Origin: Candidatus Thiothrix putei | GTDB taxonomy: Bacteria; Pseudomonadota; Gammaproteobacteria; Thiotrichales; Thiotrichaceae | NCBI GenBank assembly: GCA_029972225.1 | Contig: CP124756.1 | Location: 3,454,001-3,518,000 of the forward strand | Direction: 5' to 3' | Length of the DNA: 64,000 nt | In this document: positions 25,952-34,250 of the stretch, in pieces | Layout of the letters: every line of letters starts with the position of its first letter | How positions within the stretch are numbered: position 1 is the stretch's first letter | The notes under the pieces: model-generated | Database searches by the model: none | The model's input: the letters and a program-made list of their open reading frames with translations, nothing else | What the model was told of the DNA's origin: nothing | Program-made: the position numbers and the translations under genes

Positions 25952-26540
25952 ACCTACTGGCAGTCAAAGACAATCAGAAAACGTTAGCAGAAGACATCGC
26001 CCTGTTTTTCGAAAAGCCGCCTGCCGGTTATGTGCTGGATGAAGACACCCAGGTGGAAAAAGACCACGGGCGGCTCGAAACCCGCCGTTGCCGCATTTGC
26101 ACCGATGTTGCTTGGTTGGAACAACGGCAGGAATGGGCAGGACTTGCCAGCATCATCTGTATCGAGTCCTGGGTCGAAAAAGCAGGAAAATCCACCTATT
26201 CCATCCGCCACTACATCTGTTCACTGGCGATGATCGCCAAGGCCGCACAATATGCCGTCCGCTCCCACTGGGCAATCGAAAACAAGTTGCATTGGGTGCT
26301 GGATGTCCTGATGCGGGAAGATTTGGCGAGAAACCGTAGCAACCATGGCGCACATAATCTCGCCATCCTGCGCCACATGGGTACTAACCTGCTGCGCAAT
26401 GACAAAACCAACAAACATAGCCTCAAAGTCCGTCGTAAACAGGCAGGGTGGTCAACTGACTATCTGGCACAACTGCTGGAGCAAGTCATGTAAGTAAGGC
26501 GATTATTCAAGCGATTGCCCTATTGAAGTCCGTCATTTTG

Positions 26541-26570
26541 TTGACATATTTTAGATGTCGCTGGTATAAC
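26541..26570 (+). promoter_or_regulatory. Probable hup promoter
   Basis: TTGACA (26541-26546) and TATAAC (26565-26570) with an 18-base spacer, 90 bases upstream of hup. It lies just right of the ISAs1 target duplication, so the insertion spared the core promoter but removed or moved anything upstream. Confidence 0.65.
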
Positions 26571-26660
26571 TAGCGGGCGTATCCGCATGGGTGGCTCTGC
26601 TGACTGTTGTGGCAGGAGTGTTTCGGTTTCCCCTATAATGAATTCATAAGGAAAATTTCT

Positions 26661-26933
26661 ATGAATAAAGCAGAATTGATTGATGCAGTAGCAGAGAAGT
26701 CCGGTTTAACTAAAACCGATACCGATAAAGCGTTCAAGGCGTTTGTTGAAGTTATCAGTGAATCAATGGCGAAAGGCGACCAAGTGGCTCTGGTGGGTTT
26801 TGGTACGTTCCTCGTGCGTGAGCGTCAGGCGCGTTCTGGGCGTAATCCGCGCACTGGAGACACAATTTCTATCGCTGCTGCAAAAATTCCTTCATTTAAG
26901 GCTGGTAAAGCCCTAAAAGATGCTGTACAGTAG
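26661..26933 (+). CDS. hupB: DNA-binding protein HU
   Basis: A 90-residue nucleoid protein. MNKAELIDAVAEKSGLTKTD is the standard opening; GFGTFLVRERQARSGRNPRTG forms the DNA-embracing arm with the conserved RxGRNP; the end is PSFKAGKALKDAV. HU bends DNA as a dimer. It follows lon, as in related bacteria, and precedes tRNA-Val by 18 bases. Confidence 0.96.
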   Translation: MNKAELIDAVAEKSGLTKTDTDKAFKAFVEVISESMAKGDQVALVGFGTFLVRERQARSGRNPRTGDTISIAAAKIPSFKAGKALKDAVQ

Positions 26934-26951
26934 CGACCTCTGATGAACGAC

Positions 26952-27027
26952 GGGTAGTTAGCTCAGTTGGTAGAGCGTCGCCCTTACAAGGCGAATGTCG
27001 GGGGTTCGAGTCCCTCACTACCCACCA
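26952..27027 (+). tRNA. tRNA-Val (TAC)
   Basis: 76 bases, acceptor GGGTAGT/ACTACCC, anticodon loop CTTACAA (TAC), T arm GGGGGTTCGAGTCCCTC, encoded CCA. Confidence 0.95.
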
Positions 27028-27048
27028 TCTTTATTCAGTTTTTATCGC

Positions 27049-27125
27049 GGAGCGGTAGTTCAGTTGGTTAGAATACCGGCCTGTCACGCCGGGGGTCGCG
27101 GGTTCGAGTCCCGTCCGCTCCGCCA
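27049..27125 (+). tRNA. tRNA-Asp (GTC), copy 1
   Basis: 77 bases, acceptor GGAGCGG/CCGCTCC, anticodon loop CTGTCAC (GTC), T arm GCGGGTTCGAGTCCCGT, encoded CCA. Identical in sequence to the gene at 27194-27270. Confidence 0.95.
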
Positions 27126-27132
27126 ACTATTC

Positions 27133-27163
27133 AAAAAAGGATGCTCTTGTAGCATCCTTTTTG
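27133..27163 (+). terminator. Terminator between the tRNA-Asp genes
   Basis: AAAAAGGATGCT and AGCATCCTTTTT pair perfectly around a short loop and end in Ts: a rho-independent terminator. The second tRNA-Asp thus needs read-through or its own promoter within about 30 bases. Confidence 0.8.
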
Positions 27164-27193
27164 TTTCTTTCAAGTTGTTCACAACAACATCGC

Positions 27194-27270
27194 GGAGCGG
27201 TAGTTCAGTTGGTTAGAATACCGGCCTGTCACGCCGGGGGTCGCGGGTTCGAGTCCCGTCCGCTCCGCCA
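27194..27270 (+). tRNA. tRNA-Asp (GTC), copy 2
   Basis: An exact duplicate of the tRNA-Asp at 27049-27125, with identity extending a few bases on each side (ATCGC before, AACT after), showing a tandem duplication. Confidence 0.95.
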
Positions 27271-27383
27271 ACTTTTTCCATTTCATCCCCCTGTTTCTTC
27301 CTGTATGATGGCGTTCTTGCGTGCGTGGGGCGTGCGCATTAATTGTTCATCAATCAACATTACTCACAAAAACGTAAAAGACC

Positions 27384-29264
27384 ATGCTGCAATCAATTCA
27401 TGACAAAGCCAAAGGCTGGATTGCCTACGCAATCGTAGGGATTATTATCGTACCCTTCGCTCTAACCGGGATTTATGACTATTTTCAAGGTGGCGATAAG
27501 CGTGTCGCTGCTGTTGTCAATGGCGAAGATATTCCTGTGCAAGCCGTACAAAATACGCTGTTGCAACTCAAGCAGCAATTCGGTGGTCAACTGCCAGAAG
27601 GTATGGATGAAGCGCTAAAAGGTAATGCTTTAGAATCTGTAATTAATCAAACCTTGATGAAACAAAAAATTCGTGATGGCGGCTACCTTGCGAGTAATCA
27701 GGAAGTGGCAGATGCTATTGCTGCGCTCGACGTTTTTCAAAAAGAGGGCAAGTTTGATAAACAAACGTATGAAAGCTTTTTGAAAATGCAGCGTCGTGAA
27801 CCCGCTGAGTTTGAAGCACAAGTACGCGCTGATCTTTCGCAACAACAGTTGCGAAATGCTGTGGCAAGTACCGCGTTTTTGCCAAAATCAGAAGCAGAGC
27901 AGTATCAGGCACTACGCAATCAGCAACGTGAGTTGGAAGTCTTTACGCTAAAACTTGCTGATTTCCAGGCGCAAGTACAAGTAACCGATGAGCAAATTGC
28001 TCAGTATTATGAGCAAAACAAGGCATCCTATATGACGGATGAGCGGGCACAACTGGCGTATGTAGAACTCAAACGTGATGATTTGATGGCTAATGTCACT
28101 GTGAATGAAGCGGCATTGAAAACGTGGTTTGATGATAATGCGGATACTTATGCGCAGCCAGAACAGCGTATGGTGAGTCATATCTTAATCAGTGTCGATG
28201 ACCCGGCAAAAGATGCACCAGCGAAGCAACGTATTGATGCGTTATATGCTGAAATACAGGCAGGCACGCGTACTTTTGAGGCAATTGCCCGTGCTGATTC
28301 CGATGATAAGATTGCTGCCGAAAAAGATGGGCAGATGGGTTCTGTTGTGGCAGGTGACTGGGGTGCTGAATTTGAGAAAGCAGTCTTTGCGCTAAAAGTA
28401 GGTGAAACATCGGCACCGGTGAAAACGGAAGCGGGTTACGAAATTATTCGTGTCACGGAAATCAAGCCAGCTAAGCCGAAAACATTTGAAGAAGCACGTG
28501 CAGATGTGGAAACCGATTACCGTAAAGATCAAGCGGAACAAGCCTTCCTCGACAAAGGCGAAGTGCTAGGTCGGGTTGCGTATGAGCAGGATGGTGATCT
28601 TGCACCGGCTGCTAAAGAAGTGGGTTTGAGTGTGCAGCAAACAGACTGGCTTACGCCAGTACAAGGCCAGGGCATTGCTGCTAATGAAAAAGTACGTGCT
28701 GCCGCATTTAGCGAAGAGGTTTTAAAGTCTGGTAAAAACTCTGACTTGTTAGAATTGGAAGATGGTAATGCGGTGGTTATTCGTGTCGTGAATCATGAAC
28801 CAGCCGCACAGAAACCGTTAGAAACGGTTCGTGAAGATATTCGCACTGCTTTGCTTGCGCAAGAGGCTCGCAAATTGACGGCTCAAAAAGGTGAAGATCT
28901 CCTGAAAAAGCTGATGGCAGCACAGTCTTGGACTGTATTGGCAGAGTCTGGTTTAGGCTCGGAGACTGCTGTTGAAAAGCTCGGTTTGCTTGGGCGCACT
29001 GATACTAAACTGTCACCAGAGGTGTTGGAGCAGGCATTTGCACTGAGTCATCCGCTAGAAGGTAAATCGACGTGGGGTAGCGTTGCCTTGGCTAATGGGG
29101 ATTATGCGATCGTTGCGTTGAAGTCGATCAAAGCGGGGGACGCTACGTTGGGTGCTGATGCTGAAGCGATTTATAGTCAAAGCATTGGCTCGCGTGAGTT
29201 AGACGCTTTTTTGAAAGCGCTACGTGATTCCGCCACAGTCGAAACACATGCTGAGAATTTGTAA
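27384..29264 (+). CDS. ppiD: Periplasmic folding chaperone PpiD
   Basis: A 626-residue inner-membrane-anchored chaperone. One membrane helix near the start (AYAIVGIIIVPFALTGIYDY), then a SurA-N-like region (IPVQAVQNTLLQLKQQFGG, ALESVINQTLMKQKI) and one parvulin domain (QRMVSHILISVDDPAKD through AGYEIIRVTEIKP). PpiD works near the Sec translocon on newly exported proteins. Standard length and position after hup. mtaB follows after 8 bases. Confidence 0.94.
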   Translation: MLQSIHDKAKGWIAYAIVGIIIVPFALTGIYDYFQGGDKRVAAVVNGEDIPVQAVQNTLLQLKQQFGGQLPEGMDEALKGNALESVINQTLMKQKIRDGGYLASNQEVADAIAALDVFQKEGKFDKQTYESFLKMQRREPAEFEAQVRADLSQQQLRNAVASTAFLPKSEAEQYQALRNQQRELEVFTLKLADFQAQVQVTDEQIAQYYEQNKASYMTDERAQLAYVELKRDDLMANVTVNEAALKTWFDDNADTYAQPEQRMVSHILISVDDPAKDAPAKQRIDALYAEIQAGTRTFEAIARADSDDKIAAEKDGQMGSVVAGDWGAEFEKAVFALKVGETSAPVKTEAGYEIIRVTEIKPAKPKTFEEARADVETDYRKDQAEQAFLDKGEVLGRVAYEQDGDLAPAAKEVGLSVQQTDWLTPVQGQGIAANEKVRAAAFSEEVLKSGKNSDLLELEDGNAVVIRVVNHEPAAQKPLETVREDIRTALLAQEARKLTAQKGEDLLKKLMAAQSWTVLAESGLGSETAVEKLGLLGRTDTKLSPEVLEQAFALSHPLEGKSTWGSVALANGDYAIVALKSIKAGDATLGADAEAIYSQSIGSRELDAFLKALRDSATVETHAENL

Positions 29265-29272
29265 GCAGGTAC

Positions 29273-30568
29273 ATGAAAGTCCATCTGAAAGCGTTAGGAT
29301 GCCGCCTAAATGAGGCGGAGTTGGAACAGTGGTCGCAGCAGTTTCGTGCAGGCGGGCATGAAATTGTGTCCAATGTACCGGATGCCGATGTATTAATATT
29401 AAATACCTGTGCGGTTACTAATGAAGCGTCAGGCAAGTCTCGACGCCTCATGCATCGCCTTTATCGTGAAAACCCTGCCGCCAAGCTGGTGGTGAGTGGT
29501 TGTTATGCCAGCCTGCAAACGGATGAAGTTGCGCAAACGCTCGGTGTGGATTTGGTTGTGCCAAATACCGAGAAAGATCAACTTCCCCAAACCGTGATGC
29601 AACATTTTACCTTGCCGGTGATGCCCGCGATGGCTAGTGAACCGGGTGAGTCGCCATTATTCTTGCGTGGTCGGCATCGGGCGTTCATCAAGATTCAGGA
29701 CGGTTGCCGTTATCGCTGTACGTTTTGCATTGTCACGGTGGCCCGTGGTGAGGAGCGCAGTCGCACTGAAGCTGAGATTGTTTCTGAAATCAATGAGCTG
29801 TATCGACAAGGCATTCAGGAGATTGTATTAGCTGGGGTGCATGTCGGCGGTTATGGCAGTGACACGGGAAGCTCTTTGTATGCCTTGGTGCAAGCCATTT
29901 TGCGGGAAACCGATATGCCGCGTATCCGGTTTGCTTCGGTAGAACCGTGGGATTTGCCGGATGATTTCTTTGCTCTGTTTGCTGACCCGCGTTTAATGCC
30001 ACACATGCACTTGCCTTTACAAAGTGGAGCCGATTCGGTGTTGCGACGTATGGCGCGGCGGTGTAAGACGACTGAATTTGTGCGGCTAGTGACTGAGGCA
30101 CGGCGTAGTGTGCCGGGTTTCAATGTGACAACGGATATTATTGTCGGGTTTCCGGGGGAAACCGATGAGGAGTGGGAACAAACCTTGGCTTATGTAGAGT
30201 CGGTTGGTTTCGGTCACATGCATATATTCACTTATTCGATTCGTACCGGAACGAAAGCCGCTACATTGCCTAATCAGGTTGCAGAATCCGTTAAAAAATC
30301 ACGCAGTCAAACCTTACATGCAGTGGGTGAGCGCCTGAAACGCGAGTGGTTAGCACGGCAAGTTGGTAGCACTGTGCCGGTCTTATGGGAGTACGGACGT
30401 GCTGGCGACGCTGGGCAGCACATTTACACCGGCTACACCCCAAACTACTGTAAAGTCATGGTGTCTGTCACCGATAATAAGCCGCTTGAAAATACAGTTA
30501 AGCACACCATATTAACAGGTGTGAATGACGAGGCCGTTCTTGAAGGGAAAGTGAACCATGAACGCTAA
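29273..30568 (+). CDS. mtaB: tRNA t6A37 methylthiotransferase MtaB
   Basis: A 431-residue radical-SAM enzyme that converts t6A37 to ms2t6A37 in tRNA. The UPF0004 domain has three Cys in LGCRLNEAE, LILNTCAVTNEA and VVSGCYAS for the second cluster. The SAM cluster is CRYRCTFCIV. GFPGETDEEWEQTL is a typical later motif, and a TRAM-like C-terminus follows. It overlaps the next lipoprotein gene by 11 bases. Confidence 0.93.
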   Translation: MKVHLKALGCRLNEAELEQWSQQFRAGGHEIVSNVPDADVLILNTCAVTNEASGKSRRLMHRLYRENPAAKLVVSGCYASLQTDEVAQTLGVDLVVPNTEKDQLPQTVMQHFTLPVMPAMASEPGESPLFLRGRHRAFIKIQDGCRYRCTFCIVTVARGEERSRTEAEIVSEINELYRQGIQEIVLAGVHVGGYGSDTGSSLYALVQAILRETDMPRIRFASVEPWDLPDDFFALFADPRLMPHMHLPLQSGADSVLRRMARRCKTTEFVRLVTEARRSVPGFNVTTDIIVGFPGETDEEWEQTLAYVESVGFGHMHIFTYSIRTGTKAATLPNQVAESVKKSRSQTLHAVGERLKREWLARQVGSTVPVLWEYGRAGDAGQHIYTGYTPNYCKVMVSVTDNKPLENTVKHTILTGVNDEAVLEGKVNHER

Positions 30569-31145
30569 GCGCTACTTATTTGGTTTTTATTTACTCGTGC
30601 TGAGTGTGTTGCTGCACGGGTGTATTTTTTCCTCGGAATCGCAGCAAGCTCGTGAGGTTGCTGATAAGTTTTGGCAGGCCGTGTTAAATGAGGATATGGA
30701 TTCTGCCAAAAATCTGACAACGTGGGAGAGTGCGCAATACCTGCAATTTTTGAGTAGCAAGAGTGTTGCTGCTAAGCGTTTTGAAACCGGCGAAATCAAA
30801 GTAGATGGTGTGACAGCCGAAGTGGCTACGCTACTATACAGTGGTGAAAAGGGCGAGATGGCGATTCCTTTGCGTACAGTGTTGATTCGTAATAAAGATG
30901 TGTGGCAAGTGGATGTCCAAAAAACCATGGGTTCGATGGTCAGTGGTGCGATGGGGGCAGTAGTTGATCAGTTAAATATGTTTATGGAAAATGGATTAAA
31001 AGATTTGGATAAGGCATTAACTGATAGTGTGCAGGAATTAAACCAAAACCTAAAACAAGGTGTGGATCAATTAAAGAAAGAATTAGATACCCCGCCAGCA
31101 GCGCCTACTTCTTCTCCGCCACCTTCCGGCGCTCAAGCGATATAA
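30558..31145 (+). CDS. Lipoprotein of unknown function
   Basis: 195 residues. N-terminal signal FGFYLLVLSVLLHGC with a lipobox Cys. Residues 30-125 form a small alpha/beta domain (AREVADKFWQAVLNEDMDSA, VRNKD-like strand WQVDVQKT) like NTF2-type or DUF4878-like folds. Then a long amphipathic helix (LKDLDKALTDSVQELNQNLK) and a Pro/Ser-rich tail. Translationally coupled to mtaB by the 11-base overlap. Role unknown. Confidence 0.75.
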   Translation: MNAKRYLFGFYLLVLSVLLHGCIFSSESQQAREVADKFWQAVLNEDMDSAKNLTTWESAQYLQFLSSKSVAAKRFETGEIKVDGVTAEVATLLYSGEKGEMAIPLRTVLIRNKDVWQVDVQKTMGSMVSGAMGAVVDQLNMFMENGLKDLDKALTDSVQELNQNLKQGVDQLKKELDTPPAAPTSSPPPSGAQAI

Positions 31146-31172
31146 ATCCTTTTAGAAGATTATATTTTAATC

Positions 31173-31204
31173 AAAAAGCCGACTTCTTTGTCGGCTTTGC
31201 TTAT
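31173..31204 (+). terminator. Terminator after the ppiD-mtaB-lipoprotein run
   Basis: AAAAAGCCGAC and GTCGGCTTT form a strong stem around TTCTTT, with T-rich sequence after it. It ends the rightward transcript. Confidence 0.8.
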
Positions 31205-31363
31205 TTCTATTGCATTCACGTCGTATTCAGGTTTATATAGGGCGATGTCCGTATACAGGTAAAAACCCCCGTTTTGTCAGTCAGTGACTGGTATAAAAAT
31301 AAAGAGCTGTTATGTTGGCATCACGCTGTTGTGAATGGTCAGATCAACGAAGTGGAATTCCCC

Positions 31364-32041
31364 ATGCCAAAATTAGTTATCAAGCAAGATTTGCCTGAAG
31401 TTTCCATACAAGAAAAATTAGAAGGTTTATTACGGGTAGTTCTGCCCGTGTTATTAGCCGTGATTGCTGTTGCGGCATTATTGTCACTTTATATAACCCG
31501 TGATTCTGTGATGCCGGGAGCCGCTATAGGTGATTCCGGGCAGCAAATTGATTTACCTGCGATGTACACTGAACAAGAAGAGCGGCTGAATAAGCTTGGA
31601 CGTGAGTTTGAGGCTCAGGAAAAAACGGAATTAGAAAGTTACAATAAACACTCTACGTTGGTTGTAAAAGCTAATGAATTGTTGACAAAGCTTGCTGAGC
31701 TAGATGGCAAGGTAGCAAGTTTAGATGTTCCCACTGAAACCAAGCAAGCTCTGTTGAGCCGCCACCAGTATCAAAAGGATTATTGGGAAGCCAAGCGTGT
31801 TTTTCATCATTTACGGTTATCCCATTTTGCGAAGCCCGTTGATGCGCCTGCATTGGCAGCAACGGTGACAGTTCCACAGGAGCCTGACGAAACTATACCG
31901 TCGCAAACGACAGAAAAAAGGGATGGTAAGCTGAGTGGAGAGGATGCAGCACCCGTGCCAGCCTTACCTGATGGTTTCTGCCCGTTATTTGGGCCGGGAG
32001 CTAAAGCTTGCCGACCGGATACGAATGATAAAGCTCCCTAA
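31364..32041 (+). CDS. Single-span membrane protein, unknown
   Basis: About 225 residues from the ATG at 31364 (MPKLVIKQDLPEVS); an open frame extends 90 bases upstream to a TTG, and neither start has a good Shine-Dalgarno, so the start is uncertain. One membrane helix (VVLPVLLAVIAVAALLSLYI), then a helical, coiled-coil-like domain (YTEQEERLNKLGREFEAQEK, ANELLTKLAELDGKV) and a low-complexity tail ending with two Cys (FCPLFGPGAKACRPD). Convergent with the EVE gene. No family recognised. Confidence 0.6.
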   Translation: MPKLVIKQDLPEVSIQEKLEGLLRVVLPVLLAVIAVAALLSLYITRDSVMPGAAIGDSGQQIDLPAMYTEQEERLNKLGREFEAQEKTELESYNKHSTLVVKANELLTKLAELDGKVASLDVPTETKQALLSRHQYQKDYWEAKRVFHHLRLSHFAKPVDAPALAATVTVPQEPDETIPSQTTEKRDGKLSGEDAAPVPALPDGFCPLFGPGAKACRPDTNDKAP

Positions 32042-32055
32042 CGGCCTGGCTAAAA

Positions 32056-32508
32056 TTATTCCATGGCAAGGATAACCTGCCATTCTTCTGCACTTACTGG
32101 CATGACAGAGAGGCGGCAGCCTTTTTGTACTAGCGGCATATTTTGCAACGCCGTTTGTTCGCGCAATTCATGCAAACTGATGGTGCGTTTTAATTTACGC
32201 ACGAACTGCACGTCAACCCGATACCAACGTGGATTCTGTGGGTCACTTTTGGGGTCGAAATACTTTGCTTCTGGGTTAAATGCGGTATCGTCGGGGTAGC
32301 CTTGGGTTGCAATGCTGGCGATACCGACAATACCGGGAATGTCGCAGTTTGAATGGTAGAAAAATACCTGATCACCTACCTGCATTTGGTCGCGCACCAT
32401 ATTGCGGGCTTGGTAATTACGTACTCCGTCCCATGGTTCCACGGCTACTTTTTGCAAGTCATCAATGCCGAACACATCAGGTTCTGATTTCATCAGCCAG
32501 TATTGCAT
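32056..32508 (-). CDS. EVE-domain protein
   Basis: 150 residues, a complete EVE (PUA-like) domain: MQYWLMKSEPDVFGIDDL, EPWDGVRNYQARNMVRD and VFFYHSNCDIPGIVGIASI are the family's conserved blocks. EVE domains bind modified nucleotides; the stand-alone form (YPL-like) is widespread but its role is not fixed. Lies 19 bases after rlmJ on the same strand, so cotranscription is likely. Confidence 0.9.
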   Translation of the reverse strand: MQYWLMKSEPDVFGIDDLQKVAVEPWDGVRNYQARNMVRDQMQVGDQVFFYHSNCDIPGIVGIASIATQGYPDDTAFNPEAKYFDPKSDPQNPRWYRVDVQFVRKLKRTISLHELREQTALQNMPLVQKGCRLSVMPVSAEEWQVILAME

Positions 32509-32527
32509 AAGTGTATCCTTAAGGGCT

Positions 32528-33376
32528 TCAGGTAGTTTTTTCTGGGGTAATGTATGCGACGGTAAAGCGACCAGCGGAGTTCGTCATTTGTTGATTGAGC
32601 CATGGAAATACTGACTGCATTTGTCTTGCCAGTAACCAAGGCGGGTTGATAATGAACAAACCACTGCCAGTCATGCCAATTCCCGTATTGTCGGCTAATG
32701 GGCAATATTCGATTTGCAAAATGCCTGCAATCTTACTTTGCTGCAAGGCGTGAATCATTTGCTTGATCCGCTGACGTTCAACGACAGGATACCACAGCAG
32801 ATACGTACCTGTGGCAAAGCGCTGGTGGGCTTTGGTGAGTGTACTGATGACATCAGCGTAGTCTGTTTTTAATTCGTAAGATGGGTCGATTAGGGTAACG
32901 GCCCGGCGAGTAATAGGGGGTAATAATCCCAGCAAGCCTTTTAAACCATCTTGTTTGCTGATCTGAATACGTTTGTCGTATCCCAAATTATTTTCCAGTG
33001 CAGTGAAATCAGTGGGATGTAATTCAAACAAGCGTAATTGATCGGTTTTGCGTAATACGTTTGCCGCAATCCAAGGGGAGCCGGGGTAGTATTCCAAGGC
33101 TGGTTGGGTGTTGAGCTGTTTAATCAGGTTGAGATAGGGGTGCAGTTCATCGGGCAGATTGTTGGCATTCCACAGGGTTTGGATGCCGTGAGCAAATTCG
33201 CAGGTTTTCAGTGCTTCTGAACTGTTCAGGTGGTATAGACCGACACCGGCATGGGTATCAATGTACCAACATGGCTTGTCTTTGCGCTGGTAGTATTCCA
33301 GTGTTAACACTAGCACTACATGTTTGAGGACATCGGCATGATTACCTGCATGAAAAGCGTGTCGGTAACTTAACAA
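32528..33376 (-). CDS. rlmJ: 23S rRNA A2030 N6-methyltransferase
   Basis: 282 residues, RlmJ from end to end: MLSYRHAFHAGNHADVLKH, WYIDTHAGVGLYHL (SAM loop), YPGSPWIA and GTYLLWYPVVERQR. The catalytic tetrad, normally DPPY, reads LIDPSYELK here, with Ser for the second Pro. The enzyme methylates A2030 of 23S rRNA. Heads an operon with the EVE gene. Confidence 0.93.
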   Translation of the reverse strand: MLSYRHAFHAGNHADVLKHVVLVLTLEYYQRKDKPCWYIDTHAGVGLYHLNSSEALKTCEFAHGIQTLWNANNLPDELHPYLNLIKQLNTQPALEYYPGSPWIAANVLRKTDQLRLFELHPTDFTALENNLGYDKRIQISKQDGLKGLLGLLPPITRRAVTLIDPSYELKTDYADVISTLTKAHQRFATGTYLLWYPVVERQRIKQMIHALQQSKIAGILQIEYCPLADNTGIGMTGSGLFIINPPWLLARQMQSVFPWLNQQMTNSAGRFTVAYITPEKTT

Positions 33377-33400
33377 GTCAAATTCCTTCCTTGGAAAATG

Positions 33401-33429
33401 CAGGGCGCGAGTTGATACTTCGCGCCCTG
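33401..33429 (-). terminator. Terminator of the Trp/Asn/Gly-rich protein gene
   Basis: CAGGGCGCGA (33401-33410) and TCGCGCCCTG (33420-33429) form a perfect 10-base GC-rich stem, 17 bases past the stop at 33447. Confidence 0.7.
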
Positions 33430-33446
33430 TAGTCTCTCACTGTACT

Positions 33447-34163
33447 TTACTGTGTTATAGGTGATGCTGGAGCAGGTGTTGTGCTTGGTGTTGTTGCTTG
33501 AGCTTCTTGATTGGTTGCTGTTGCTTCAGGAGCCGCCGTTGTTGCCTCAGGTACAGATGCAGGTGTGACTGGAGTCGTGTTTTCATTCACCGGAGAGGGC
33601 GTAGTTGCTGATGGCATGGCTGTTGGCGGAGTAGGTGCGACTGGCGGTGGTGGTGGAATCATGAAAGGTGGCAAGCCATTATTCATGCCCATACCATTTG
33701 CATTGGGTTGCATTCCCATAGGCGCTACAGGGCGTGGGTAACGGCGCATAGTGTTATTGCCCCAACCCGTGCCGGGGAAGTTTGAGCTGTTAAAGGCAGG
33801 GCCATTGTTCCAGTTAAACGGCATACTAGGGCCATTATTCCAGAACGGCATGTTGGGGCCGTTGTTCCAACCATTGTTCCATGGCATGTTGTTGCCACCC
33901 CAAGTTGGGCCGCCATTGCCCCAGCCCATGTTTGGAGAACCACCCCAAGCTGGGCCACCATTGCCCCAGCCCATGTTTGGACCGCCGCCCCAAGCCGGGC
34001 CACCATTGCCCATGTTAAAGCCATTGCCTGGTCCATTCCCCCACGATTGGTTGTTGCCCCAGTTCATATTGGGATTCATATCGAAGTTGTCGAAGCCCCA
34101 GCCGCCTGCATTGGTCATGCTTGTGAAACCTGCCAAGAGGATGCTTGCAATCATTTTTTTCAT
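33447..34163 (-). CDS. Secreted Gly/Asn/Trp/Pro-rich protein
   Basis: 238 residues. Signal peptide MKKMIASILLAGFTSMTNA. Residues 20-135 are built on imperfect GWGNGGPAWGG / NMGWGNGGP repeats, full of Asn, Gly, Trp, Met and Pro. The C-terminal part is Pro/Ala/Thr-rich (PVNENTTPVTPASVPEATTA). No folded domain is visible. Such composition, with export to the periplasm, resembles sulfur-globule envelope proteins of sulfur bacteria, which are Gly- and Asn-rich. The next gene upstream is a similar protein. Function is inference only. Confidence 0.6.
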   Translation of the reverse strand: MKKMIASILLAGFTSMTNAGGWGFDNFDMNPNMNWGNNQSWGNGPGNGFNMGNGGPAWGGGPNMGWGNGGPAWGGSPNMGWGNGGPTWGGNNMPWNNGWNNGPNMPFWNNGPSMPFNWNNGPAFNSSNFPGTGWGNNTMRRYPRPVAPMGMQPNANGMGMNNGLPPFMIPPPPPVAPTPPTAMPSATTPSPVNENTTPVTPASVPEATTAAPEATATNQEAQATTPSTTPAPASPITQ

Positions 34164-34201
34164 GGGTTTGCTCCCTGTGTATTTTGGTCATGCTAATACG
34201 A

Positions 34202-34228
34202 AAACAGGCCGGATAAACCGACCTGTTA
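34202..34228 (-). terminator. Terminator between the two low-complexity genes
   Basis: AACAGGTCGG and CCGGCCTGTTTT (read on the minus strand) make a stem with one G-T pair, followed by Ts. It separates the transcripts of the two secreted-protein genes. Confidence 0.65.
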
Positions 34229-34250
34229 AGTATAACTGCTTTAGCTAAAA

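Larger units (their letters stand above)
23744..26493 (+). pseudogene. ISAs1-family transposase, interrupted
   Basis: Two pieces, 23744-24331 and 25960-26493, which join as GGDYLL then AVKDNQKTLAEDIALFFEKP to give a 373-codon transposase of normal ISAs1 length. The N-terminal part holds the ISAs1-associated domain (LEDPRQQAKVLYPLPEILLL) and LLNIDGKTSRRS with the first Asp; LITIDAMGTQKAIAKQI has the second. The 3' piece has SHWAIENKLHWVLDV with the Glu. As it stands the 5' piece runs into the nested IS and stops at 24403. Confidence 0.92.
23674..26522 (+). mobile_element. ISAs1-family element carrying a nested IS
   Basis: Ends CAGGGCAATCGCTTGA and, read inward from the right, TAGGGCAATCGCTTGA. 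Flanked by 10-base direct repeats TTGAAGTCCG (23664-23673 and 26523-26532). Without the nested IS4-family element and its 8-base duplication the element is 1221 bases. Inserted between lon and hup, 18 bases upstream of the hup -35 box. Confidence 0.9.

Noticed and set aside
26032..26493. An independent 153-residue gene
   Set aside because: It is the 3' part of the ISAs1 transposase, separated from its 5' part by the nested IS.
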